Shown: positions 23,576 to 32,087, counted from the stretch's first letter. The stretch: DNA of 64,000 bases from Anaerolineales bacterium (GCA_016789305.1 JAEURJ010000008.1:248001-312000); one strand, 5' to 3'. The notes: a model not told the origin generated them from the letters alone. Numbers and translations: made by a program.

Positions 23576-24079
23576 TTACAGTAGCGAGAAATATCCGACC
23601 AGGAAAGTTAAGAATAAAAAGAATAATCCCAACAAAATGCGTAACCCACCAATGACTCTTGCCCGCCATGCCAGTTGAGGGTGGTAGCGATATTGATGTA
23701 ACCATGGTGCTTTAAAATAAAAAGGAGAGTCTTTTATACGTTTTGAACCTTCAGGAAGAGGGGATACTCCCGTTAAAACCTCAAATAAACCACCGGCTAT
23801 CCCTATGCCTGTTATGATCCAAAAAACAAAATAAAAACTGGACGCAATTTCTGAGGTGAAGTGTGTAAACGGTTGTGTCTTTTCCATTAAAGCGCCGAAG
23901 CCGAAGAAGCCAGATATAAAGAATATTGGATAAAGAAACACTATCCATTTTTTATTTGGATAGTGTTTCGAAAACTCATCCTGCCACAAGGCATCAACGG
24001 ACGGAAGAAGGAAGTTTGGCAGGATGATCACGATGTGGCCTGCCAAATACCCCAAAGTCATTCCAATAAAAAATTCCAT
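23576..24079 (-). CDS. polytopic membrane protein of unknown function
   Basis: 167 residues, about four transmembrane helices: 1-25 (FFIGMTLGYLAGHIVIILPNFLL), 45-65 (IVFLYPIFFISGFFGFGALM), 80-105 (SFYFVFWIITGIGIAGGLFEVL) and the C-terminal 145-167 (LRILLGLFFLFLTFLVGYFSLL). The basic loop KDSPFYFKAPWLHQYRYHP lies between the last two. No known motif. It starts 12 bp after asnS ends on the same strand, so it may be co-transcribed with it. Confidence 0.7.
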   Translation of the reverse strand: MEFFIGMTLGYLAGHIVIILPNFLLPSVDALWQDEFSKHYPNKKWIVFLYPIFFISGFFGFGALMEKTQPFTHFTSEIASSFYFVFWIITGIGIAGGLFEVLTGVSPLPEGSKRIKDSPFYFKAPWLHQYRYHPQLAWRARVIGGLRILLGLFFLFLTFLVGYFSLL

Positions 24080-24091
24080 TTGAAGTTGTTA

Positions 24092-25435
24092 TTACGGATA
24101 AATTCTCTTGATCGTTCTCGGGAACGGGATGGCCTCGCGGATGTGTTCGATGCCGCAGATCCAGGAGGTGACGCGTTCGGTGCCCATGCCGAAGCCGGAG
24201 TGGGGAACGGAGCCATACTTGCGCAGTTCCAGATACCATTTGAAGGCGTCTTCAGGCAGGCCTTCCTTTTGAATGCGCGCCAGCAATTTATCGGGGTCGC
24301 TCATGCGCTCGGAGCCGCCGCAGATCTCGCCGTAGCCTTCAGGCGCGAGCAAATCCACAGACTTGCAGACTTCAGGGCGGTCCGGCCACGGTTCCATATA
24401 AAACGCCTTGACCGCGCTTGGGTATCCATACACAAACACGGGACGATCATACAGCTTGGTGATCTCGGTCTCGTGCGGCGCGCCGAAGTCCATGCCCCAT
24501 TCGAACTTCAATAATTCTTTTCGTTCGGGGTCGGTCTCTTTTTCGTAAAGCTCGATCAGATATTTGGCGGCATCGTCGTACGACATGCGTGGGAACGGGC
24601 CGACGACGTTCTCCAGTTTGCTTATGTCACGGTTGAGGAATTTCAATTCGGCTGAGCAATCCTTGATTACAGATTGAACGATGTGTGTGACCAATCCTTC
24701 TTCGACGTCCATCAAACCATCCAGGTCGCAAAAAGCAATTTCAGGTTCGAGCATCCAGAACTCGGTTAAGTGGCGGCGGGTCTTGGATTTCTCCGCGCGG
24801 AAGGTGGGACCATAACAATAGACTTTGCCGAACGCGAAGATGTTCGCTTCGTTATACAACTGGCCTGTTTGCGCCAGATAGGCATTGCCCTCGTCGAAGT
24901 AGGGAGTCTCGAAGAGCGTGGTGGTGCCTTCGGCGGCGGCGGGGGTGAGGATGGGCGTATCGAGGTTGAAGAAGCCCTGACCGTCCAAATACTCGCGCAC
25001 TGCAGACATGACCCGCACGCGCACACGCAAGATCGCCCATTGACTCTGCATGCGGATCCACAGGTGACGATTGTCCAGCGCGAAATCGGGACCGTGATCC
25101 TTGAGCGACATGGGGTAATCGAGACCCGCTTCCTGCACGACCTCGATCTGCTTCACACCGAGTTCGTATCCGCCGGGGATGCCGGGCGCGCGCTTATCCT
25201 CGCGGACCGAGCCTGTGATGATCACCGACGATTCCTGCGGCAGCTTCGAGACCTGCTCGAAGACTTCAGGGGCCAGATCGCCCTTGAAGGCCACGCACTG
25301 CAAAAAGCCCGAGCCGTCGCGGACGAGCAAAAAGACCAGCTTGCCCTTGTCGGTGCGGTTGTAGACCCAGCCTTTGATAATGACTTCTTTTTCGACGTAA
25401 TTGGAGATCTTTGAAACGCTGATGTATTCAGCCAT
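24092..25435 (-). CDS. asnS: asparaginyl-tRNA synthetase
   Basis: 447 residues, the usual length. An N-terminal OB-fold anticodon-binding domain (about 15-110, IIKGWVYNRTDKGKLVFLLVRDG) is followed by the class II core: motif 2 around FRAEKSKTRRHLTEFWMLEPE and motif 3 GFGMGTERVTSWICG, ending with the typical PFPRTIKRIYP. It attaches asparagine directly to tRNA-Asn. The same window carries gatCAB and an AspRS with non-discriminating residues, so a second route to Asn-tRNA may exist. A TATAAT is found 32 bp upstream of the start (25468-25473). No T-box leader is visible. Confidence 0.96.
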   Translation of the reverse strand: MAEYISVSKISNYVEKEVIIKGWVYNRTDKGKLVFLLVRDGSGFLQCVAFKGDLAPEVFEQVSKLPQESSVIITGSVREDKRAPGIPGGYELGVKQIEVVQEAGLDYPMSLKDHGPDFALDNRHLWIRMQSQWAILRVRVRVMSAVREYLDGQGFFNLDTPILTPAAAEGTTTLFETPYFDEGNAYLAQTGQLYNEANIFAFGKVYCYGPTFRAEKSKTRRHLTEFWMLEPEIAFCDLDGLMDVEEGLVTHIVQSVIKDCSAELKFLNRDISKLENVVGPFPRMSYDDAAKYLIELYEKETDPERKELLKFEWGMDFGAPHETEITKLYDRPVFVYGYPSAVKAFYMEPWPDRPEVCKSVDLLAPEGYGEICGGSERMSDPDKLLARIQKEGLPEDAFKWYLELRKYGSVPHSGFGMGTERVTSWICGIEHIREAIPFPRTIKRIYP

Positions 25436-25467
25436 GAAATGTGTCCTTTATTATGTTATTTTGCTAA

Positions 25468-25473
25468 ATTATA
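25468..25473 (-). promoter_or_regulatory. -10 box for asnS
   Basis: TATAAT on the minus strand, about 32 bp before the asnS ATG, followed by an AAAGGA ribosome site. No good -35. Confidence 0.5.
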
Positions 25474-25634
25474 GCAGAAGGAGGACGTTATTAGCTTGTA
25501 CTTCTACTTGACTAAAAAAGCCATTCCGGGATAACGTATAGAGATGAGCTGCCCCCAGGCCTTCAAAACTTTTTGTTTCTACTATCGTATTTAAAAGCGA
25601 TTATCAACGTGTCAACTACAAACAGGAGATACAA

Positions 25635-26231
25635 ATGCTAGGTTTAGATCAAGTTTTGGTGAATATGATTTCAATCATTATTGGTGGCGTTGGTTTGATT
25701 GGAGCCATAACCAAGTTCGATGTGGCAAACTCGAAAAAATCTTTCTACGGCGAAAATCCATTCGCGAGTAAAGAAGAAATAATAAACGCTTCAATAGTTC
25801 AATGGTTTACGGCTTATACAGCTGCAGGTTTGATCTTTCAGGTGGTTTTTGGATTGATTTTTGGAGACTTAATTCCTGACAGATCATACCCAAGATTTGT
25901 TTACGTTACCGTGCTTGTTTTTGGCATTCCATATTCTTACTTACTAATTAGGCTTCTGCGACGGATGGGAACAAAGTTTTCAGAAGGGAAATGGCAATCC
26001 GACATAGTAAATCGTTTTAGAGACCATTACGAGTCTGTTGAATTTATCATTGAGAATGATGGTCGAAGTAAGGATGATGGTGAAACAATTTCTGAGAATA
26101 CGAAGAACTCAAACTATAAAACAGCAGAAAAGATCATTGACAGGCTTGAAGAGCTTTTTGACCTCAGTCCGTCAGGTGGAGACAATATAGCTGTACGAGC
26201 AAAACGATTTAAGAAATATTTCAAGATATAG
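25635..26231 (+). CDS. membrane protein with cytoplasmic tail, unknown function
   Basis: 198 residues with AGGAG ribosome site. Three predicted transmembrane helices: about 8-28 (VNMISIIIGGVGLIGAI), 58-80 (WFTAYTAAGLIFQVVFGLIFG) and 88-108 (YVTVLVFGIPYSYLLIRLL). The last 85 residues are charged and soluble, with an acidic/Asn-rich stretch and KTAEKIIDRLEELFDL. It resembles no family I know. AT-rich base use and the adjacent nuclease genes suggest that it opens an accessory island. It converges with the HNH gene, sharing a terminator. Confidence 0.75.
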   Translation: MLGLDQVLVNMISIIIGGVGLIGAITKFDVANSKKSFYGENPFASKEEIINASIVQWFTAYTAAGLIFQVVFGLIFGDLIPDRSYPRFVYVTVLVFGIPYSYLLIRLLRRMGTKFSEGKWQSDIVNRFRDHYESVEFIIENDGRSKDDGETISENTKNSNYKTAEKIIDRLEELFDLSPSGGDNIAVRAKRFKKYFKI

Positions 26232-26242
26232 AAACTTGATGA

Positions 26243-26275
26243 GCCTGGTGATTTATAAATCGCCAGGCCCTTTTT
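26243..26275. terminator. shared convergent terminator
   Basis: 12-bp stem with one G-T pair (26243-26254 / 26257-26268) and T5 at 26271-26275. The stop codon of the minus-strand HNH gene (26253) lies inside the stem. Confidence 0.75.
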
Positions 26276-26792
26276 GGAATATTTTCTTAAACCTGTTTTC
26301 AAAATGATATTTTATGAATTTTTCGTGGACGACATGATTATTTGCTTGTGATAACGAGCCAATTTCAGTGCCATTGTAGGATATTATTTTTAGAGTTTCT
26401 GGAGTAATTGCTATGGCACCTGCATCAAACAGGGCATGGTGATTTGGACAAACAACTATCATATTCGAGGGGATATCTGGTCCTTGGTGGTCCGCGCCTA
26501 ATGGTTGCAAATGATGAACCTCAGAATATAAACCATCTGCTAAAAATAATGGCGTATTACAAACTTGGCAGATATTTTTATGAAGTTTTTTCACATCTTT
26601 AGATACAGCTGTGTTTCTTATTATTCTAACAATTTCGATAAGTTTGCGTTTTGGTAGTGATATGTTCCCCGTTTGAGAGGTAGCTTGATTTGTTTCCTCT
26701 GCTTCAGTTGTAAACAATGGGACTGTATTAATTCCATCTGTCCAATATATTGGCATTACTTCTGATAACTCGTAAATTGTTGTTTCATTCAT
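26253..26792 (-). CDS. HNH endonuclease-domain protein
   Basis: 179 residues. The N-terminal 65 residues are of unknown type. The HNH/zinc core is at about 75-125: ICQVCNTPLF (first CxxC), SEVHHLQPLG (the HH motif), NMIVVCPNHHALFDAG (second Cys and final His). This arrangement is seen in many nucleases of restriction and defence systems; the target is unknown. Its ATG overlaps the TGA of the upstream integrase-like gene (ATGA, 26789-26792), implying translational coupling and joint function. Confidence 0.85.
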   Translation of the reverse strand: MNETTIYELSEVMPIYWTDGINTVPLFTTEAEETNQATSQTGNISLPKRKLIEIVRIIRNTAVSKDVKKLHKNICQVCNTPLFLADGLYSEVHHLQPLGADHQGPDIPSNMIVVCPNHHALFDAGAIAITPETLKIISYNGTEIGSLSQANNHVVHEKFIKYHFENRFKKIFQKGPGDL

Positions 26793-27667
26793 GGTATGAC
26801 CTCGCTAACTCGTTTTTTGGCGCAATTCCCGCATAAAAGCCACCGTGTTTTAGACTCGTCAAATTGGTGCTCTAGTAAAACCCAAAAGTCTTCTGTATTT
26901 GGGTATTTTTCTTCGCACTCTGGGCATAAAGGAAAATACTTATCTCTTGTTTCCATAATGTCCTGCCAAATCAATTTATCCCTCTTCTCTCTATTGATGG
27001 ATTCTATTAATTCACCGATTTTTCTAATATGCCCTTGAATAGTTCCCCTGACTTTAGCTTCTGGTAAATCACTGTGAGTTGTTAGCAGTTCAATAAGCGC
27101 CTTGCCTAATACTTTGGTAACACCAGTGGGGGAATAAAACCGGTTCTCGTTGATCGAAAAATCTTCACTTGCGATTTGCTGGAATTGATCAAGTTCAAGT
27201 CCTTGTGTAAAAAACATTTCAAAGATAAATAGGAGTTTGTAATCATTCTCTTTTCTTAATTTATTTCTGATTTGTATTATTTCTAATATAGATAAAGGAG
27301 ATGCTGAGCGAGGAGAGGTGCTTTCAGTCTTCTGAATATTTCTTATCTCTTCATCAGTGATTTTGACATTTACAATATTTCGAGCGACTGAAAAGAATTC
27401 TGATAGCGCTGAAATAAAACCAGGGTCTATATCTTTATTTTCTTCTTTTGCGTATTGTTCAATTATTTCTATGCTAGTAATATCTTCAATTGGAGTCTTG
27501 AGTTTGTCCAAATATTTTACAAATGGTGTGACTTTACTTAAATAGCCTCTTCTGCTTCCGATGGATAACTCTGTATCTTTTTCGATAAAATCCAGATAGG
27601 CTGAGAAGCAGGCCTTGTTGTTTTTGATTTCATTTTCAATTCTCTCGTAATATTTTGTTCTGTACAT
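26789..27667 (-). CDS. integrase-like (SAM-like domain) protein with C-terminal zinc ribbon
   Basis: 292 residues. About 15-110 resembles the core-binding domain of tyrosine recombinases (FIEKDTELSIGSRRGYLSKVTPFVKYLDKL). About 125-225 resembles the start of the catalytic domain (YKLLFIFEMFFTQGLELDQFQ), but the invariant Arg of the usual TGLR turn is replaced (QGLEL) and I find no HxxR or catalytic Tyr, so it is probably not an active recombinase. The C-terminus has a CPEC...CGNC zinc ribbon (about 250-285). A DNA-binding role in partnership with the overlapping HNH nuclease is inferred. AT-rich, unlike most neighbours. Confidence 0.7.
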   Translation of the reverse strand: MYRTKYYERIENEIKNNKACFSAYLDFIEKDTELSIGSRRGYLSKVTPFVKYLDKLKTPIEDITSIEIIEQYAKEENKDIDPGFISALSEFFSVARNIVNVKITDEEIRNIQKTESTSPRSASPLSILEIIQIRNKLRKENDYKLLFIFEMFFTQGLELDQFQQIASEDFSINENRFYSPTGVTKVLGKALIELLTTHSDLPEAKVRGTIQGHIRKIGELIESINREKRDKLIWQDIMETRDKYFPLCPECEEKYPNTEDFWVLLEHQFDESKTRWLLCGNCAKKRVSEVIP

Positions 27668-27715
27668 TTATTTTTACCGCCTATTTCTTTAAAAATATGT
27701 TAGATGACTTGTAAT

Positions 27716-28186
27716 CTATTTGTCATTGTTTTCATCAAATAGCGATCTGTTACTTTTTCCTCGATTGCAGTCCATGCACAAAGTTTGCAGATTAGAAATA
27801 TCAGACAGCCCACCTTTTGAAACGGGTTTTATGTGATCTATCTCAAGAATTATCCCATCTTCCGCCTTCCTTCCGCAGATAACACACCTATACCCATCCC
27901 GTTTAAATACATTGAAACGTAACTTTACATTAATTGCACTTCGCTTGAATTTCTGAATATCAACATTCTCTTTGTTGGTAATGAATTCAATAATTTCATC
28001 TACGTCTTTTCCTGGATTACTGTTTATCAAATTGACCACAACACTCAAAATATTCATTGTGGCAACAAATCGTTTTCCAGTTGGGAGTGATTCTAACCAT
28101 CTCAGGACATCGCCGTAAAGAGCGGGCGAGACAAATCCAGTTAAGGATACTCGCCTTGATGTGATTTTATTTTTTGGCCTAGCCAT
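27716..28186 (-). CDS. HNH endonuclease
   Basis: 156 residues. The C-terminal half is a textbook HNH unit: RFNVFKRDGYRCVICGRKA (CxxC), LEIDHIKPVSKGG (DH, catalytic His) and NLQTLCMDCNRGKSN (CxxC and terminal Asn/Lys). The N-terminal 85 residues are helical and basic (MARPKNKITSRRVSLTG) and may bind DNA; I do not recognise them. It lies 49 bp upstream of the integrase-like gene on the same strand. Probably part of the same accessory island; it could also be a stand-alone homing-type or restriction nuclease. Confidence 0.87.
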   Translation of the reverse strand: MARPKNKITSRRVSLTGFVSPALYGDVLRWLESLPTGKRFVATMNILSVVVNLINSNPGKDVDEIIEFITNKENVDIQKFKRSAINVKLRFNVFKRDGYRCVICGRKAEDGIILEIDHIKPVSKGGLSDISNLQTLCMDCNRGKSNRSLFDENNDK

Positions 28187-28520
28187 TCACCCTTCCTTTG
28201 CTATATTTAAGTCAGCCTTGCCTTTCCTGTGGAGACGACCTGTCCCATTATATGTCCATTTAATACTTCGCATAGTGGGCGATTCTTCTTTCCAATTCCC
28301 TGCCTGATTTAAAAAAACATATAGAAGTTTTCCCGAAAACATTTAGGAGTTTTTCTTAAAACATCGAGAAGTTTTTCCCAACACATATCGATGTTTTCTG
28401 GCGCAAGACGGCTCATTTTTCCGCACCTTTTCGCTCTTTTGCGCGTAGACAGGATGTGTAATTCGTTCTTGCAGTATACTGAACGAAACTATCTTTTCTA
28501 CATATAAAGAGGAAAATCCC
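28187..28520. other. AT-rich intergenic region between the HNH island and the LURP-one gene
   Basis: 334 bp without a credible gene. It contains the 22-bp tandem repeats at 28322-28387 and, near the right end, TATACT at 28475-28480 in the short palindrome CAGTATACTG plus a GAGGA ribosome site (about 28508) serving the gene at 28521. Confidence 0.6.
28322..28387. repeat. three imperfect 22-bp tandem repeats
   Basis: Units begin at 28322, 28344 and 28366 with exact 22-bp period; the shared pattern is (T/G)AG(A/G)AGTTTTTCxxxAAACAT. There are no spacers, so it is not a CRISPR. The two-helical-turn spacing suits a protein-binding array. Confidence 0.6.
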
Positions 28521-29048
28521 ATGTCAACCCGCTATAAAATCCGTCAAAACCTGATCTCCATCGGAGATGACTTCTGGATCGAGAACGCCGAAGGCAGGAA
28601 GACCTTCAAGGTGGATGGCAAAGTACTTCGCATCCGCAAGACGCTGGTCTTTGAAGATGCCCAGGGCAAGAAGCTGGCGCAGATCCAGCAGCGTCTGCTG
28701 GCCATCCGCGACACGATGGCCGTCGATGATGCCGAAGGCAACGAGATCGCCAAGATCCAGAAGGCGCTGATCTCGCCGTTTGTCGACCGCTGGTCGGTCA
28801 AGGTCAAGAACGGAGAGGACTTGTCCGTAACGGGCAGCATTCTCGACCACGAATATACGATCAAGCAGGGCAAGGTCAAGGTGGCGCAGGTCTCCAAGAA
28901 ATGGTTCAGCTTCACCGACACCTACGGAGTCGAAGTCGAAGCCGGGCAGAATGATATTCTTATCCTCGCCGTCGCGGTTGCCATCGACATGATGGCGCAT
29001 CCGGATAAGCAAAAAGAGAAGAAGAAAAAAGAGAATAAAGAGAAGTAG
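28521..29048 (+). CDS. LURP-one-related (tubby-like fold) protein
   Basis: 175 residues. Repeated beta-strand pattern of the LURP-one/YxjI family: YKIRQNLISIGDDFWIENAEG, TLVFEDAQGKKLAQIQQRLL, MAVDDAEGNEIAKIQKAL, then SVTGSILDHEYTI and KVAQVSKKWFSFTDTYGVEV. The fold resembles the tubby C-terminal barrel with a central helix; bacterial members have no settled function. A lysine-rich tail (KEKKKKENKEK) follows. It is monocistronic, closed by a strong terminator. Clearly higher in GC than the preceding island. Confidence 0.88.
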   Translation: MSTRYKIRQNLISIGDDFWIENAEGRKTFKVDGKVLRIRKTLVFEDAQGKKLAQIQQRLLAIRDTMAVDDAEGNEIAKIQKALISPFVDRWSVKVKNGEDLSVTGSILDHEYTIKQGKVKVAQVSKKWFSFTDTYGVEVEAGQNDILILAVAVAIDMMAHPDKQKEKKKKENKEK

Positions 29049-29052
29049 TAAC

Positions 29053-29086
29053 AAAAAGAGAGCTCCGCTTGCGGAACTCTCTTTTT
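29053..29086 (+). terminator. Rho-independent terminator
   Basis: 16-bp stem with one wobble pair (29053-29068 / 29071-29086) ending in T5, right after the LURP-one gene. Confidence 0.85.
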
Positions 29087-29096
29087 ACTTGGGCCA

Positions 29097-29269
29097 TGTC
29101 ACCCTGAGCGGTAGCGAAGGGTCTCGGATGCCATCGTAGAGATCCTCACCGCACTGCATCCGCACTGCGGTGCATGTGTCGGTCGCGAAGTGCGCTCCCT
29201 CAGGATGACATACATTTGGGTAGAGATCCTTCGCCGCTAAGAACAAGAGCGCGGCTCAGGATGACAATG
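29097..29269. repeat. intergenic repeat cluster, left flank of the GIY-YIG gene
   Basis: Begins with GTCACCCTGAGCG(G)TAGCGAAGGG (29099-29121), also found inverted near 40311-40340. Its last part (29221-29269, TAGAGATCCTTCGCCGC...) is repeated in the same orientation at 29623-29669. No ORF. Confidence 0.75.
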
Positions 29270-29560
29270 TCAGACGAACCACTCTTCACTTAAATCTTTC
29301 CATTTCGGATTCATGGAATCGATCAGCGCGATCTTCTTTGCCCGCAGCCAACCCTTGATCTGTTTTTCTCTATCAATCGCTACATCAATGCTTGGGGTTG
29401 ACTCGTAATACACCAAAAATTGGATATTGTATTTGCTTGTAAAGCCAGGAATAAGTTTCTTTTTGTGTTCATCCACACGGCGCATTAGGTTATTGGTCAC
29501 GCCCGTGTATAACGTGCGTGATTTGTTCGTCATGATGTAAACGTAGTATTCCTTTGACAT
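29270..29560 (-). CDS. GIY-YIG nuclease-superfamily protein
   Basis: 96 residues from ATG 29560. Small single-domain GIY-YIG (UPF0213-like): YYVYIMTNKSRTLYTGVTNNLMRR contains the YVY...YTG signature and the conserved Arg, followed by HKKKLIPGFTSKYNI and LVYYESTPSIDVAIDREKQIKGW with the usual E/REK residues. Such proteins are presumed DNA nucleases of unknown role and are frequent in repeat-rich genomes. The gene is framed exactly by two direct repeats (29221-29269 and 29623-29669), and its stop codon abuts the left one. Confidence 0.88.
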   Translation of the reverse strand: MSKEYYVYIMTNKSRTLYTGVTNNLMRRVDEHKKKLIPGFTSKYNIQFLVYYESTPSIDVAIDREKQIKGWLRAKKIALIDSMNPKWKDLSEEWFV

Positions 29561-29622
29561 CTGGACCTCTTTGTCATCCTGAAGGAGCGTTCTTTGCGAC
29601 TGAAGGATCTCGAGCGCCATCG

Positions 29623-29669
29623 TAGAGATTCTTCGCCGCAAGAACAAGAGCGCGGCTCAGAATGACAAT
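29623..29669. repeat. direct repeat, right flank of the GIY-YIG gene
   Basis: About 47 bp almost identical to 29221-29269 (AGAACAAGAGCGCGGCTCAG shared), same orientation. Continues a wider repeat from about 29574. Confidence 0.75.
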
Positions 29670-29675
29670 ATACAA

Positions 29676-32087
29676 CTATTCATACGCCAGCACTTCCCGA
29701 ACCGTGAGGCGGGAGGCGTTGCGGGCGGGGATGAAACTCGCAAGGACGCTCAAAAGGATGACGACGACCAGCCAGGTCCAAAGTCCCTGGATCGAATACG
29801 AGTAGGATAATGGCACACCCATGACCGCCTGGCCAAGCGCCTGATTCAATCCCTGACTGATTGGGATGGCCAAAACCGCTCCCATAGCCCAACTCATCAA
29901 ACCGATCACGATCCCTTCGAGGATGAAGACTGAGGCTACACCGCGATTCGGCGCTCCGATGGCTCGCAGCACACCGATCTCACGCGTGCGTTCCAGCACG
30001 TTGATGCTCATCGTCCCCATCAGTCCCAACCCGCCGACCAAAGCCAGCAGGATCGCCATCACCAGCAGCAGGGCGACAATCGCGTCGAAAGATGCCTCTG
30101 CTTCGGTGCGCTCGTTGTTGATGGTGGAAACCATGCTGACCCGTACACCGATCTGTTCGAAATGATCTTCGAGCGCGCGGGTCGCCGCATCCACATAGGC
30201 AGGGTCGTGGCGCTCCATCTTGACCATCAGTGCGTCCGCTTCGCCAATGCGATTGGTGATCTGGGTGATGTACTCGTAGTTTGTGTAAACGAGCGGCAAA
30301 ATTGCCATGCCCACATACGTCCCGACGATCTTGAAGGTATGCTCCTTGCCGTCGAGCTTTAACACGATATCGCCACCAAGATGAAGTTCCGGTTCGTCCT
30401 GCAAAAATGCGGATGGGACGACCACCGCATTGTCGTCGTCCGGCATGAGCCATCGGCCTTCGGCGATGGTCGGGGAGACGATCAGGCTCTCAGGATGAAC
30501 AGTCGGCGCGAACATGTAGATCATGCCGCTCTCGCTGTCGTCGCTGCGGATGAGGCGCGTAGGCAGTTGAATCCAGACGTCGGTTTGAGTCACACCCGGA
30601 ACAGTCAACGCGCTGAATTCAACTTTGTCGGCGAGATAGGTGCGGTCGAAGGTCAGCATGATGTCGCAGTTGAACCATTTGATCATGTCATCGACGGTAT
30701 GGGATAGGGAATCACGCACGTTGAATACGCTGATAAATGTTGCAGAGCCCAATGTGAGCGTGATCAACGTCAGCGTCAGCCTGCCCTTGTTGCGAAAAGT
30801 ATTCCGCACCGACAGCAAAATCGAGCGGATGGAAAGATTCCGCATGAACCAGATATTTGCACCGGAGAGCAGCTGGTCGATCCAATTTTTACCGAAGCGG
30901 CCCCTGCCTATCGAGTAACTGCTCATTGCTTCGGCGGCACTGATCCGCAAACTGGAGAGGAACGGGACAAGCGAAGCCAGCACGGGCAGGACCAGCCCGA
31001 TGGCGATCTGAATCAGAAACGTCTGCGGCGGCAGATCCATCGAATAAATGTCGAAGTTGAAGAATCCCGCCAGCGCATTGCTAAGTCCGCGCGCGCCCAC
31101 CACCCCAAACGGAATGGCGATCAACAGCGCCAAAACGCCGTACGCAAGAACCATCACCAGGTACATTCCCAAAATTTGAAGTGTGCTTCCGCCCACAGCT
31201 TTCATCACGCCGATCTGTCGTTGCTGCTGCGTGAGCAATGCGGACACGGTATTGACCACAAGGAAGATGCTCAGAAAAAGAGAGAGGATGCCCAACATGC
31301 CCATCAGCAAGAGGATGCCTTGCAGGACGTCATTCATCGGGAGCTGACCCGGCTCGGCGGTCATGCTTAACGGGATGGTGTATCCCGACTTCTCGGCTTT
31401 ATCTTTCACCCGGTTGACAACCTGCTGTGCCCACGCCTTATCCTCTGGATGGGTGGCAAGCACATGCAGTTCGTTGAAGCCATAGGATTCACCGAACCAA
31501 TTCAATGTATCGAAAGTGATGTATCCGTAGGGCGTCCCGTCGATCTGTGCCGGGAGCTGAGCGGGATCGTAGGCTGTCCCTGCGATGCGGATTTTTCGTT
31601 CGACATCGTTGGGAAATTTAACCAGCACCACATCGCCGACCTGCGCCTCGATCACGGAAAGTGCCGCACGCTCGATCAATACTTCGCGTTCGGGCGGGGG
31701 CCACGGTCCGCTTTGGGATGCGACCTTGTTGACTCGAATGTCATCGTAATCGGCGACGACGAAGATCGTGATGTTTTTCCACTCGCCAGAAGCTGTCTGC
31801 ACGCGCGCGGAGATGTTGCGGCGCGCGTCCGCCTCCTGCACGTCCTTCATCGAACGAATGGATTGGATGAAGTCTTCATCGAACAGTTCAATTGTCCGCA
31901 CGGTGCCGCTCGAAGGGGTAATGGCTGCAAAACTTTCCGCAAGGCCTTCAGACAGGATCGTGCGCGCGCTGAGGATTATTCCCAATGCAAACAACCCGAC
32001 AGACATGGACAGCACGATCAACAGCGTGCGTGTCTTGTTGCCGAACAGATCATTGAACACCTTGTACCAGCGGGCTCTAAACATCAT
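29676..32087 (-). CDS. ABC exporter permease with two FtsX domains
   Basis: 803 residues. Eight predicted transmembrane helices in the 1+3+1+3 pattern: helix 1 at about 18-40 (TLLIVLSMSVGLFALGIIL), three at about 250-370, helix 5 at about 425-445, three at about 670-795. The large extracytoplasmic domains in between are typical of MacB/LolCE-like exporters. The last residues (LASFIPARNASRLTVREVLAYE) are the usual end of FtsX proteins. Two ATPase genes precede it on the same strand (32155-32844 and 32825-33577), so the unit is an ATPase pair plus one permease. The substrate (lipid, peptide or drug) is unknown. Confidence 0.9.
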   Translation of the reverse strand: MMFRARWYKVFNDLFGNKTRTLLIVLSMSVGLFALGIILSARTILSEGLAESFAAITPSSGTVRTIELFDEDFIQSIRSMKDVQEADARRNISARVQTASGEWKNITIFVVADYDDIRVNKVASQSGPWPPPEREVLIERAALSVIEAQVGDVVLVKFPNDVERKIRIAGTAYDPAQLPAQIDGTPYGYITFDTLNWFGESYGFNELHVLATHPEDKAWAQQVVNRVKDKAEKSGYTIPLSMTAEPGQLPMNDVLQGILLLMGMLGILSLFLSIFLVVNTVSALLTQQQRQIGVMKAVGGSTLQILGMYLVMVLAYGVLALLIAIPFGVVGARGLSNALAGFFNFDIYSMDLPPQTFLIQIAIGLVLPVLASLVPFLSSLRISAAEAMSSYSIGRGRFGKNWIDQLLSGANIWFMRNLSIRSILLSVRNTFRNKGRLTLTLITLTLGSATFISVFNVRDSLSHTVDDMIKWFNCDIMLTFDRTYLADKVEFSALTVPGVTQTDVWIQLPTRLIRSDDSESGMIYMFAPTVHPESLIVSPTIAEGRWLMPDDDNAVVVPSAFLQDEPELHLGGDIVLKLDGKEHTFKIVGTYVGMAILPLVYTNYEYITQITNRIGEADALMVKMERHDPAYVDAATRALEDHFEQIGVRVSMVSTINNERTEAEASFDAIVALLLVMAILLALVGGLGLMGTMSINVLERTREIGVLRAIGAPNRGVASVFILEGIVIGLMSWAMGAVLAIPISQGLNQALGQAVMGVPLSYSYSIQGLWTWLVVVILLSVLASFIPARNASRLTVREVLAYE

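Noticed and set aside
24770..25414. 214-codon open frame on the plus strand inside asnS
   Set aside because: Antisense to a certain tRNA synthetase gene; composition is that of a shadow.
25436..25634. T-box riboswitch upstream of asnS
   Set aside because: I find no T-box consensus (AGGGUGGNACCGCG) and the predicted leader is under 40 nt; none is visible upstream of aspS either.
26789..27667. Active tyrosine integrase with attachment sites
   Set aside because: The catalytic Arg is replaced and His/Tyr motifs are not found; no tRNA gene or flanking att-like direct repeat is seen.
28322..28387. CRISPR array
   Set aside because: The 22-bp units are directly adjacent without spacers, and no cas gene is present.
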